Positions 22,097 through 30,236 of a stretch of 64,000 nucleotides of DNA are shown one piece after another (the first letter of the stretch is position 1; each line of letters begins with the position of its first letter). A program made the translations under genes and the position numbers. Origin of the DNA: Aquiflexum balticum DSM 16537 (lineage in GTDB: Bacteria > Bacteroidota > Bacteroidia > Cytophagales > Cyclobacteriaceae). The notes under the pieces were generated by a model that was not told the origin of the DNA, searched no databases, and worked only from the letters and a program-made list of their open reading frames with translations. The stretch covers positions 806,001 to 870,000 of the forward strand of contig NZ_LT838813.1 of NCBI RefSeq assembly GCF_900176595.1. Direction: 5' to 3'.

Positions 22097-24705
22097 GACT
22101 ACTCCTGTTTTCTATCCTCAGTCTTTTGTCTTTTTGGGCCAAAGCTCAGGACCGGATAAGTTTGAATGGAACCTACTCCTCCGAGCAACTGATCGAAAGT
22201 ATTGAGCAGCAGACTCCATTTCGGTTTGTCTACCAAAGCCAAATCCTCCCAAAAGGAAAGGTTGTGGACTTAAATTTTGAGCAGGCTAAACTTGAAGAAA
22301 TCCTTTCTTTTTGGACAGCTGCCTTACAATTGGAATATAAGATTCAGGGGAATCTGATCTTATTGTCGCCTACCGCTTCCTCCAGAAGAATTCTCAGCGG
22401 CTATGTGACCAATCAGGGTGATGGAGAAAAGCTTATCGGTGCCAACATTCAAGTCTTGGGGACAGGAATCGGAATTACCACCAATGAATATGGATACTTC
22501 GCATTATCCATTCCACAGGGCAACTACAAGGTAAAGATTTCTTATGTGGGTTTTCAGACCCTGACCGAAGAGGTTGCTTTATTCCAAGACATCGCGAAGA
22601 ATTTCCAGCTCCAAATTGCCAATGTGCTATTGGATGAGGTATCCGTAGTCTCGGTGGAAGACAAGGTGGAGGAAATTCAGATGAGTTCCTTCAAGGTAAA
22701 TATGGCCTTGGTCCGAAAGCTGCCTGCAATCGGCGGAGAGGTTGACCCGCTTCGGATTCTTCAACTGCTTCCTGGCGTACAGTTTGGTACCGAAGGCACA
22801 TCGGGATTCAATGTACGAGGCGGTTCTCAAGATCAAAATCTGATCCTGTTGGACGGCGTGCCTATGTACAATGTTTCCCATCTTTTTGGCTTTCTCTCGG
22901 TATTCAATGCCGACGCGATCCAAAACATGGATTTGACCAAAGGAGCTTTTCCGGCCCGATATGGAGGAAGGCTTTCCTCCGTCTTGGATATCAGCATGAA
23001 AGAAGGCACTAAGGAAAGAATTTCAGGAAATGTCGGACTCAGTACCTTTGCCTCGAAGTTCTTTTTGGAAGGACCTTTGGCGGGGGAGAAAATGACTTTT
23101 ATGGTTTCGGCACGGAGAAGCTTTTTGGATCCTATTTTGGTTCCTGTTACCAGAAGGCAAAAAATCGAAAATGGTGCCAGTGGAGGCCAAAGCAATTATT
23201 CCTTCTACGATATCAATGCCAAGGTCAACTATACCATTTCTGCCAAGGATCGGATCTACATGAGCATTTATCAGGGAAATGACCGCTATAGAGACAATAC
23301 GCTAAGAATAAGCTCTTTCGGAAACTCCACGGTAGAAAGTGAACAAGATGTCAAACTTGGTTGGGGCAATCAGGTGGCCTCTTTGCGATGGAACCATGTC
23401 TTTCAGCCAACCCTGTTTTCAAATGTCAATATTTTTACAAGCAGGTATCAGTTGAATACCGTTTCGGATAACAATGTAGAAATAAGATCAGGTAGCGAAA
23501 GGATATTTAGTGAGGACTTTTCGGACCAACAGTCCTCCATCCGGGACTATGGGGGAAAAATTGATTTCAGCTATTTCCCAAATCCAACACACTTTGTGAA
23601 ATTTGGCGGACTTCTCCTCAGACATCGATTTGTAAATCAATTTCAGTCCAACTTCTCCATCACCCGCAATAACCAACGTGAGGAGGATTCTTCCAGCTTG
23701 AGGGAAGAGAATAACGCATGGGAAGGGTTTGTTTTTGTGGAGGACGAGATAACGATCAACCGAAATTTGGGCGTCAATGTCGGTATTCATGCCAGTAATT
23801 TTTGGTCGGGTGGGGTAAGTTATCCTTCCATTCAGCCCAGGGCTTCCTTTAGATGGGCAATCAATGAATCAAACGCCATCAAGGGAGGGTACGCAAAAAT
23901 GACCCAATATCTCCACCTGCTGACCAACAGCGGCATCGGGCTGCCAACCGATCTTTGGCTGGGGTCCAGTCCGGAGATAGGCCCACAAAATGCCAATCAG
24001 TGGTCTTTGGGGTATACCAAAACGTTTTCCAGAGGGGTTGATTTTACGGTAGAAGGCTTCCATAAGAAAATGGAAGGTCTCTTGGATTTCAAAGATGGGG
24101 TGACATTTTTTCTGAATACGGGAAGTATAAGTGAGAAGGTGACCACCGGAGATGGATTGGCCAAAGGGGTGGAAATGATGCTTCAAAAGCAGGTGGGGAA
24201 AACACAGGGTTGGATATCCTATACTTGGTCAAAATCGGACCGGATTTTCCAAGAAATCAATAACGGGGAACCATTTCCATTCATTTTCGACAGAAGACAT
24301 GATTTTTCCGCCTTGATCAATCAGCAAGTTGGCAAACGATGGAATATCAGTGCCACTTGGATTTACCTGACAGGAAGGGCGGTGACATTACCCGTTTCGA
24401 CCTTTGTTGAAAATGTAGTGGTCCCAGGCGATAGGATAGGAAATAATGCAGATCTCATTGAGTACAGTGCCCGAAATGCCTACCGCTTCAAGCCCTATCA
24501 CCGATTGGATGTTTCTGCCAATTACGAAAAAACCACCACATGGGGAGGGCACCGCTTTTCAGTCAGTGTGTATAATCTATATAACCGACAAAACACCTTC
24601 TTCCTATCCCAAGATCCTGGATCAGCATCAGATGCATCCATCCAACTCATAGACAATCCCTTGTTTCCACTTATCCCTGGTTTTTCATATGGAATATTCT
24701 TCTAA
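22090..24705 (+). CDS. TonB-dependent outer-membrane receptor with STN signalling domain
   Basis: 871-residue receptor that imports a large ligand and signals to the FecR/sigma pair encoded just upstream. Signal peptide in residues 1 to about 20 (LLLFSILSLLSFWAKAQ). STN domain at about 25 to 95 (SIEQQTPFRFVYQSQIL). A carboxypeptidase-like beta-sandwich follows (SGYVTNQGDGEKLIGANIQV), then the plug (LLPGVQFGTEGTSGFNVRGGSQDQNLILLDGVPMYN-type stretch, near 227 to 262), then the barrel ending in ...IPGFSYGIFF with a terminal Phe. The gene overlaps fecR by 7 bases and the DUF4249 gene by 17. No SusD follows, so this is not a glycan-utilisation pair; ligand unknown. Confidence 0.92.
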   Translation: MVRLLLFSILSLLSFWAKAQDRISLNGTYSSEQLIESIEQQTPFRFVYQSQILPKGKVVDLNFEQAKLEEILSFWTAALQLEYKIQGNLILLSPTASSRRILSGYVTNQGDGEKLIGANIQVLGTGIGITTNEYGYFALSIPQGNYKVKISYVGFQTLTEEVALFQDIAKNFQLQIANVLLDEVSVVSVEDKVEEIQMSSFKVNMALVRKLPAIGGEVDPLRILQLLPGVQFGTEGTSGFNVRGGSQDQNLILLDGVPMYNVSHLFGFLSVFNADAIQNMDLTKGAFPARYGGRLSSVLDISMKEGTKERISGNVGLSTFASKFFLEGPLAGEKMTFMVSARRSFLDPILVPVTRRQKIENGASGGQSNYSFYDINAKVNYTISAKDRIYMSIYQGNDRYRDNTLRISSFGNSTVESEQDVKLGWGNQVASLRWNHVFQPTLFSNVNIFTSRYQLNTVSDNNVEIRSGSERIFSEDFSDQQSSIRDYGGKIDFSYFPNPTHFVKFGGLLLRHRFVNQFQSNFSITRNNQREEDSSSLREENNAWEGFVFVEDEITINRNLGVNVGIHASNFWSGGVSYPSIQPRASFRWAINESNAIKGGYAKMTQYLHLLTNSGIGLPTDLWLGSSPEIGPQNANQWSLGYTKTFSRGVDFTVEGFHKKMEGLLDFKDGVTFFLNTGSISEKVTTGDGLAKGVEMMLQKQVGKTQGWISYTWSKSDRIFQEINNGEPFPFIFDRRHDFSALINQQVGKRWNISATWIYLTGRAVTLPVSTFVENVVVPGDRIGNNADLIEYSARNAYRFKPYHRLDVSANYEKTTTWGGHRFSVSVYNLYNRQNTFFLSQDPGSASDASIQLIDNPLFPLIPGFSYGIFF

Positions 24706-25657
24706 AGGCATCCGAAATTTAGCAGCGCTTGGGTTGCTTTATGCAACCTGTTCCTGCCTATCTGAGTCTCCTTCACCAATTGAAATCATTGATTCCCAAA
24801 AGAAATTGGTAGTCAATGGTCATATCAGCCCCGATGTACCATTGTTGATATCCGTGACCAATAACATTCCATTTACCACTACCATGTTAGCCTTGCAGAA
24901 TATTCCGGATGCCAGAGTAGACCTTTGGGAAGGAGACAGGAAGTTGGAAGAAGGTACGTTCCAGCCTTCAGAAACTTTCACTGTGGGCTTCCCGGATATT
25001 GAGAAAAAGTACCCCAATTACTATGCTTTTAGGGCCTTTTATGCATTTGAGTCAGTGCCTGAGGCAGGTAAATCCTATTCGCTTAAAGTCAATGCTCCCG
25101 GATACCCTGCTGTGGAAACTACCGATCGGATCCCTGAGAATGCAGCAGAGGTGCCCACATTCCGAATACTATCGATCAACAGGGCCAATGGCCTAATCAC
25201 TTTAGAAGTGGATTTAGAGCTTTTGGATGAAAAAAATTACTTCCATTTGCTGTTTTTTGTCAGGACAAAGGGATTTGATGACGTTCAACAGGTTAAGGTG
25301 GTGTTGGACAACGAAGGATTGCTAAATGTCGATAATAATGGCGTGGCCTTCGAAGGAGGACTAAATTCAGGAATTATGTTTAATCCCAATGTCTTTGGAT
25401 CAAAAAGCAACAAGCGAATCATTGTATTGGAATATGATGGGATTATCTTCTTACCCGATACTCAATATGAATTAAGTGCAGAAATGCGGACCATCAGCAA
25501 AAGCTACTATGATTATTATGTGGCTGCAATCCAGCAAAGATTTTATGGCGACTATCCTTTTGTTACCTCAATTTTGATTCCTAACAATGTGCAAGGAGGC
25601 CTGGGTAACTTTTCTGCCTTCACATCCCGAAAATCAGTATGGGTGGATTTGAGATAA
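24689..25657 (+). CDS. DUF4249-family lipoprotein
   Basis: 322-residue surface or periplasmic lipoprotein regularly encoded after FecI/FecR-controlled receptors; function unknown, probably helping the receptor. The signal peptide runs to about residue 21, with a cysteine in LYATCSC as the likely lipidation site. The family pattern is visible: KKLVVNGHISPDVPLLISVTNN (residues about 38 to 60), then VDLWEGDRKLEEG, PGYPAVETTDRIP, and a C-terminal SKSYYDYYVAAIQQ segment. It overlaps the end of the receptor gene by 17 bases, so it is translated with it. It ends 7 bases from the convergent ACR3 gene. Confidence 0.85.
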   Translation: MEYSSKGIRNLAALGLLYATCSCLSESPSPIEIIDSQKKLVVNGHISPDVPLLISVTNNIPFTTTMLALQNIPDARVDLWEGDRKLEEGTFQPSETFTVGFPDIEKKYPNYYAFRAFYAFESVPEAGKSYSLKVNAPGYPAVETTDRIPENAAEVPTFRILSINRANGLITLEVDLELLDEKNYFHLLFFVRTKGFDDVQQVKVVLDNEGLLNVDNNGVAFEGGLNSGIMFNPNVFGSKSNKRIIVLEYDGIIFLPDTQYELSAEMRTISKSYYDYYVAAIQQRFYGDYPFVTSILIPNNVQGGLGNFSAFTSRKSVWVDLR

Positions 25658-25664
25658 ATCAAGG

Positions 25665-26693
25665 TCAATACCTCCACTTATTAGCCAAAGCGACCAAACT
25701 CAGCATCACCGGAACTTCTACCAATACACCGACGACAGTCACTAGTGCAGCAGGACTTTCGAGTCCAAATAGTGCAATCGCCACCGCTACCGCCAACTCA
25801 AAGAAGTTACTCGCACCAATCATGGCTGCTGGAGCGCAGATAGGGTGTGCCAATTTGAGTTTCCGGCCTCCAAACCAGGCCAAAAAGAAAATAAAATAGG
25901 TTTGAATAATTAGGGGAATGGCAATCAAGAGAATAATCAAGGGATTGTTCAGGATATTGGGCCCTTGGAAAGCAAACAACAATACCAAGGTAAGCAATAA
26001 GGCAATGATACTGACAGGTTTGAATTTTGGCAGGAATTCGGTCTTGAACCAGGCTTCTCCTTTTTGCCGGATCATGGATTTATTGGTAATAACCCCGGCA
26101 ACCAAGGGGATGACCACAAATATTACGACAGAAGAAACCAAGGTCTCATAAGGAATGGTCACATCGGTAATCCCCAATAAAAGTCCCACCAAAGGAACAA
26201 ATGCCACCAGGATGATCAGGTCATTGACGGAAACCTGTACCAAAGTATAGTTCGGATCCCCATCTGTCAGGTAAGACCAAACAAAAACCATGGCTGTACA
26301 GGGCGCTACCCCCAAAAGAATTGCCCCGGCGATATATTCACCGGCCATATCCGGATCTATGTATGCAGCGTAAAGTTTATCAAAAAACACCCATGCAAAG
26401 AAGGCCATGGTAAATGGCTTGATCATCCAGTTTATAATGACTGTCCAAATTACACCTTTAGGGGCTTTCCCTACATTTTTAACAGAACCAAAATCAATCT
26501 GCAGCATCATGGGATAGATCATCAACCAGATCAAAATGGCAATAGGGATATTGACATTATAAATCTCCATACTGGCCAAAAAGGCCATACTATCCCCCGC
26601 CAAATGTCCGATCAAAACTCCTCCTGCAATACACAGTCCCACCCATAAAGTCAGGTATCTTTCGAAAAAGGCAATTTTCTTAGGTTCAGGCAT
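25665..26693 (-). CDS. Arsenite efflux transporter, ACR3 family
   Basis: Inner-membrane protein that exports arsenite using the membrane potential. 342 residues, with about ten hydrophobic segments. Conserved ACR3 features: YPMMLQIDFGSVKNV near residue 60, the key cysteine in ILLGVAPCTAMVFVWSYL near 150, and GVIITNK-like GVITNKSMIR near 205. The C-terminal segment LAWFGGRKLKLAHPICAPAAMIGASNFFELAVAVAIALFG-type, near 280 to 318, carries the family NFFELAVA motif. It is the last gene of the minus-strand ars set (arsR, DUF6428, ACR3). A small fragment of a related gene lies at 20.2 kb. Confidence 0.92.
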   Translation of the reverse strand: MPEPKKIAFFERYLTLWVGLCIAGGVLIGHLAGDSMAFLASMEIYNVNIPIAILIWLMIYPMMLQIDFGSVKNVGKAPKGVIWTVIINWMIKPFTMAFFAWVFFDKLYAAYIDPDMAGEYIAGAILLGVAPCTAMVFVWSYLTDGDPNYTLVQVSVNDLIILVAFVPLVGLLLGITDVTIPYETLVSSVVIFVVIPLVAGVITNKSMIRQKGEAWFKTEFLPKFKPVSIIALLLTLVLLFAFQGPNILNNPLIILLIAIPLIIQTYFIFFLAWFGGRKLKLAHPICAPAAMIGASNFFELAVAVAIALFGLESPAALVTVVGVLVEVPVMLSLVALANKWRY

Positions 26694-26824
26694 TGAATTG
26701 AATTTAAAGTGCTTTTAAAATCTTTTGTGTTTGGTTTTTAATTAATGATATAGATTGATATTTGCTGCGCGATATTATTGGATATTGGTTTGGAGGGTTG
26801 GGTATAGGTTCATAGTGTTATTTA

Positions 26825-26896
26825 TTGTACCATGTACCAAGTACGAAGTACCAAGACAGCACCATACTTGGTACATAGTACTTTGTACTTGGTACA
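26825..26896. repeat. GTACTTGGTAC-rich repeat, copy 1
   Basis: The first 32 bases (26825-26856) are identical to 27458-27489. Both elements are built from GTACCAAGTAC-type inverted units and can fold on themselves. The pair brackets the DUF6428 gene exactly. Confidence 0.8.
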
Positions 26897-26901
26897 AAGA
26901 T

Positions 26902-27444
26902 TTAGCAACAGCCCGATCCGGGTTCACAACTCTCGGCCGCCTGAAGGGAGGCTAAGGATACTCTGATCTTTGGTTTTTCGCTTACCGGTCCACAGCATGC
27001 TGCCGCTTTTTCCTCAGGAGTAGTAGCACGGTCCTTGGCTTTGCAGGTCGTTTGGTCAGCAACCAATTGTACAATAAGGGCATTGCCGGTGTCCTTAATT
27101 TGGTGAACAGGTAATACGGCGGTTGGGAAAATGGAATTGCCATATTCAAACTTAATTATTGAATCGGGATAAGTTTGCCTGACTCGGTTGACCACATCGA
27201 AGATTTTCATTGCTTTGGAAGTATCCACTGCATGGTCCGGTTCAGGAATTTCATTTTCCCACAGCTGCACATGCACTTCTGACCATTGGTTGCGGATACC
27301 ACCACAATCCACTGTGTCGAAATTGACATTTTTGATCTCAGTGATATGGTAATCGGTCCTTACATATTGACCGGTCTGATATTCAAAGAAAAGTCCCTTT
27401 TCAGGGTTTTCTTGAAGGATTTTGGTGAATTCGGTTGTTTTCAT
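26902..27444 (-). CDS. DUF6428-family protein of the arsenic locus
   Basis: Small cytoplasmic protein, regularly found in Bacteroidota ars loci; function unknown. Start chosen at ATG 27444 (MKTTEFTKILQENPEKG, 180 residues); the upstream frame would read through the repeat. Body motifs include GQYVRTDYHITEIKNV and CGGIRNQWSEVHVQLWENE. It ends in a cysteine-rich tail, with CC near residue 152 and CEPGSGCC at the very end, suggesting thiol ligation of As(III), as also hinted by the SGCC end of the neighbouring ArsR. The gene is flanked by the two GTACTTGGTAC-rich repeats, so it could be mobile or a transcript unit of its own. Confidence 0.75.
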   Translation of the reverse strand: MKTTEFTKILQENPEKGLFFEYQTGQYVRTDYHITEIKNVNFDTVDCGGIRNQWSEVHVQLWENEIPEPDHAVDTSKAMKIFDVVNRVRQTYPDSIIKFEYGNSIFPTAVLPVHQIKDTGNALIVQLVADQTTCKAKDRATTPEEKAAACCGPVSEKPKIRVSLASLQAAESCEPGSGCC

Positions 27445-27457
27445 TTTTATTTTTTTT

Positions 27458-27530
27458 TTGTACCATGTACCAAGTACGAAGTACCAAGAAGGCTCCATAC
27501 ATAGTACATTGTACTTGGTACTTTGTACAA
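27458..27530. repeat. GTACTTGGTAC-rich repeat, copy 2
   Basis: Second copy of the element at 26825-26896; 32 identical bases at its left end, then the copies diverge while keeping TTGTACTTGGTAC. It fills the gap between arsR and the DUF6428 gene. A diverged relative (ACTTTGTTCTTAGTACTTTG) lies near 54.84 kb. Confidence 0.8.
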
Positions 27531-27537
27531 TTCTATC

Positions 27538-27867
27538 CTAGCAGCAGCCAGAAATTTTTGGAAAGCCACTGAATAATTCCTGAAATAGATTTTGAATCTC
27601 AGCCCATCGTATAGCATCAATACAATAATTGACAGAGACGCCTTCAATACTGCCTTTGATGATTCCGATTTCTTTGAGTTCGCGTAAGTGCTGGGAGATA
27701 GTCGCCTGGGCCAAACCCAGTTCCTGTACCAAGTCCCCATTGATGCAGGAATTTGACTGTATCAGGAATTCCAGAATGGCTACGCGTGCCGGATGGGCAA
27801 AAACCTTGGCCACTCTGGCCAGTTCGTTTTGTTTTTCTGTGAAAAGGTCTGTTTTGGTTACACCCAT
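27538..27867 (-). CDS. arsR: ArsR-family metalloid-responsive repressor
   Basis: 109-residue winged helix-turn-helix repressor expected to release DNA on binding As(III). Helix-turn-helix: ARVAKVFAHPARVAILEFL (residues 16 to 34), GDLVQELGLAQATISQHLRELKEIG-type recognition stretch (44 to 68), and wing IEGVSVNYCI. Candidate thiol ligands are C41 (SNSCING), C82 (NYCI) and the terminal SGCC. The classical alpha-3 CVC site is absent, so the arsenic site is of another type. First gene of the minus-strand ars set. A 16-base near-palindrome at 28092-28107, in the arsR upstream region, recurs before the phosphatase gene at 41.5 kb. Confidence 0.88.
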   Translation of the reverse strand: MGVTKTDLFTEKQNELARVAKVFAHPARVAILEFLIQSNSCINGDLVQELGLAQATISQHLRELKEIGIIKGSIEGVSVNYCIDAIRWAEIQNLFQELFSGFPKISGCC

Positions 27868-28091
27868 TTTTTTAGACGGTTAGATGCGGGAAGCGAGAGG
27901 TTAGATTTTAGAAGCAAGGGTTAAGAAATAAGGTAGAAATAAAGTGGAAATATGATAGAAATATTAGGTTATCATGTTCTATGTCAATTATTCATATTTG
28001 ATGGAAACCCTATTTCAACTGTATTTTACCAAAGGTTTATTTCAACAGTATTTCGCGTAGCTTATTTCTAAACTTATTTCGCTTATAATTA

Positions 28092-28108
28092 CATCGCAAT
28101 ATTACGAT
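28092..28108. promoter_or_regulatory. Candidate ArsR operator upstream of arsR
   Basis: CATCGCAATATTACGA, with near-dyad core ATCG-n-AATATT-n-CGAT (28093-28108). The same 16 bases occur at 41727-41742 upstream of the arsenate-reductase-type phosphatase. The site is 226 bases before the arsR start, so the leader would be long; the rest of the 297-base gap has no gene. Confidence 0.55.
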
Positions 28109-28164
28109 AGATAATTGAATGATCAAAGTTTGGATCAATGATTTTTAGAATGATTTAGAAAATG

Positions 28165-28929
28165 TCAGTTTAATACAAATCTTACCGGAAAATACATCCA
28201 TTCAGTGATGTAATTCCCATCGAAGTCCTTGGCAGGAACAAATCCTTCATTATATATTTTTAAAATTCGGTTCACTTCCCCGATCAAAACCGGATGGATA
28301 ACTTCTGAATTCAAGATAGCATATTCTAATAATTCTCCTGAATCACTAATTTTCATCCCTACCCAAACATTACCCTGAGCGCCAATTCTTCTTGCACCTA
28401 GTGGGTAGGTTAAGTTCCTATTTAAAAACTCTTGCCAAATATTTAAACTCTTGAAGCTTGGTTCAAAAATATTCCTATCAACTACCTCTACATTTCCATC
28501 TGATTTAAAATATGACCCATTACAATTGGCATAAATGCATACTAAATCCAATATAAGATTTTCTTCGAAAATGATTTTTGTAAAAACCGTATCTGAATTT
28601 GAATAGTAAAGTTTTGAATAAAGAGACTGTCCTTTTAAATCAAACTTCTGTTCACTTTTCCACAGCAACAATTCTCTGGCTTCATCATCAAAAGTCGATT
28701 TAATAGTTCTTATCAATTGATTGTCCAAAGTGTAAATTTTTTCATTCAACTCCTTTTCAATTGCATAACTTATAACATTGTTATATTTATGTAAACCTCT
28801 CCCAACTTCAAGTGGAAAAAAATGTTCGTTTAATGGGATTATGCGTCTTTCCTGAGCACAACAATTTAAATGTACTCCCCAATCAAGTATTGTGATAAGC
28901 AGTATAATTTTTATGAAAATTGTCTTCAT
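28165..28929 (-). CDS. Secreted protein with TonB C-terminal-like domain
   Basis: 254 residues from ATG 28929 (a TTG one codon earlier is unlikely). The N-terminal hydrophobic segment IFIKIILLITILDWGVHL and the following NCCAQ suggest export, perhaps as a lipoprotein (Cys near 23-24). The C-terminal 90 residues match the TonB_C fold: LNRNLTYPLGARRIGAQGNVWVGMKISDSGELLEYAIL-type stretch, residues 167 to 204, with YP-x-x-A-x-x-x-G-x-QG-x-V. In Bacteroidota such proteins often lack the long linker of true TonB. The middle part (ELLLWKSEQKFDLKGQSL) is unrecognised. It precedes arsR on the same strand, with no evident link. Confidence 0.7.
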   Translation of the reverse strand: MKTIFIKIILLITILDWGVHLNCCAQERRIIPLNEHFFPLEVGRGLHKYNNVISYAIEKELNEKIYTLDNQLIRTIKSTFDDEARELLLWKSEQKFDLKGQSLYSKLYYSNSDTVFTKIIFEENLILDLVCIYANCNGSYFKSDGNVEVVDRNIFEPSFKSLNIWQEFLNRNLTYPLGARRIGAQGNVWVGMKISDSGELLEYAILNSEVIHPVLIGEVNRILKIYNEGFVPAKDFDGNYITEWMYFPVRFVLN

Positions 28930-29050
28930 CAAACTAACATATTAGAATATCTTAAATTTTCAAAACGATTTTTATTCAAAAATTGAAATCGTATTTTGTT
29001 GGGTATCTCAAAAATCATTTTGAACAAATCCATATTTTAATTTGAAAACA

Positions 29051-29479
29051 ATGATCGAACTCTGGAAAGAAGGCCGTACGCGATTTACCAATCAATTGTC
29101 CAAAATCAAACCCGAAGACCTTACCAAGAAACTGGGAGATTCTCCCAACTCTGCAGGATTCCTGATCCGGCATATTGCTGAAGTAGAGCTGCTTTTTGCT
29201 AAAAATGTATTTGGAAACATGGATGTGAAAGTAGATGCCCAAACCTTAAAGGCAGGGAAAGATACTGGGGAATGGACAGATTTAGAATCTTTGAAGGCTT
29301 TGGTTCAAGAGGCAGGAATGCAACTGGAAAAGGCCATCAATAGTCAAAAAGATTGGGAAGCTGTAATCGAAACCAAGGAATTTGGGAAAAAGACGAAAGC
29401 AGAGGCTTTTGGGAGAATTACTACGCATACCGCTTATCATGCAGGGCAGTTGGCGATTATCTTAAAATATGGATTATAA
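29051..29479 (+). CDS. DinB-family four-helix protein
   Basis: 142-residue member of the DinB/YfiT superfamily, metal-binding four-helix proteins; many are thiol transferases (bacillithiol S-transferases) of unknown substrate. Start placed at ATG 29051 (MIELWKEGRTRF), not the TTG at 29042. Metal-binding histidines are expected in FLIRHIAEVELLF (near residue 47), and ITTHTAYHAGQLAIILKYG (near 125 to 142) contains the two C-terminal His. A YtxJ protein is encoded at 54.9 kb, so bacillithiol metabolism in this organism is plausible, but the tie to this gene is inference. Confidence 0.75.
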   Translation: MIELWKEGRTRFTNQLSKIKPEDLTKKLGDSPNSAGFLIRHIAEVELLFAKNVFGNMDVKVDAQTLKAGKDTGEWTDLESLKALVQEAGMQLEKAINSQKDWEAVIETKEFGKKTKAEAFGRITTHTAYHAGQLAIILKYGL

Positions 29480-29710
29480 TATCGGATGAAGTTTTGAACT
29501 GCATTTGTTTTCAAAATCTATAAAAAATTTTGAAAGTATTTTTTTACATAAATAAATTAGATTGCAACTTTGTTTCATTTTGGTAATCTTTGCGCCTGAT
29601 TCAAAAGATTGGATATGGATTTAAACCAAAAATCTGTAGCTACGTTTGTGAAATAAAATTTTTCAAACAAGATTCATGATTATTAGTTACTCTTCTTTAA
29701 ACCTTTACAA

Positions 29711-30085
29711 TTGAAAAGTAATATCTCAAATATTCGAAAAGTAGGTTTTGGCATTTTTATGCTGATCTATTTTTTGTCGCTTTTCAACAATATTCTTTTT
29801 GTCCATTCCCATTGGTATGAGGGCAATCTTGTAGCGCTTCATGCCCACCCCTACAGTTTAGACTTTGATATAGAGGGTAATAAAAAGAAGGATTCCCATT
29901 CCAAAAAAGAATATGAGCTTTATGATCTGATATACAATGCCCCAATTTTGGGATTGGAATTTTTTGACTTTGAGATTCGTCCTTTTACCAATGAATTAAA
30001 TACAACTTTTTCAATAGTTTTAACTTCTTACGAAAGCAAAAACAAACCCTTCCATGATGTAAGGGGACCTCCGGTTTTGGTCTGA
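29711..30085 (+). CDS. Small exported His-containing protein upstream of a TonB receptor
   Basis: 124 residues from a TTG start at 29711, chosen because it supplies a basic n-region (KSNISNIRK) ahead of the hydrophobic stretch VGFGIFMLIYFLSLFNNILFV-like segment. Immediately after it comes HSHWYEGNLVALHAHPYSLD, a His cluster likely to bind metal. The rest is polar (NKKKDSHSKKEYE), with an FDFEIRPF segment. No domain recognised. Such small His-bearing exported proteins often precede receptors in metal-related loci. The receptor start follows after about 150 bases, then a thioredoxin and feo genes. Confidence 0.5.
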   Translation: MKSNISNIRKVGFGIFMLIYFLSLFNNILFVHSHWYEGNLVALHAHPYSLDFDIEGNKKKDSHSKKEYELYDLIYNAPILGLEFFDFEIRPFTNELNTTFSIVLTSYESKNKPFHDVRGPPVLV

Positions 30086-30236
30086 TCTTTTTAAATATTC
30101 CAATAATTCTTTACAAGCAGATATCATTGTTCTCCAATCAAAGTCATTTTGAAGGATTTTGGATTTTGTCAATTCCAAATTTTCAAAGTTTCGGAGTAGT
30201 ATCTCATTGTACAACACCTTTTTACCAAAACCAAAA

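Noticed and set aside
26755-26955. Small plus-strand frame upstream of the DUF6428 gene end
   Set aside because: Most of it is a translation of the GTACTTGGTAC repeat.
29586-29595. TAATCTTTGC as a possible -7 promoter element before the 29.7 kb gene, and a like sequence before dabA
   Set aside because: The spacing between TA and TTTG is three bases instead of two, and no -33 element is clear.
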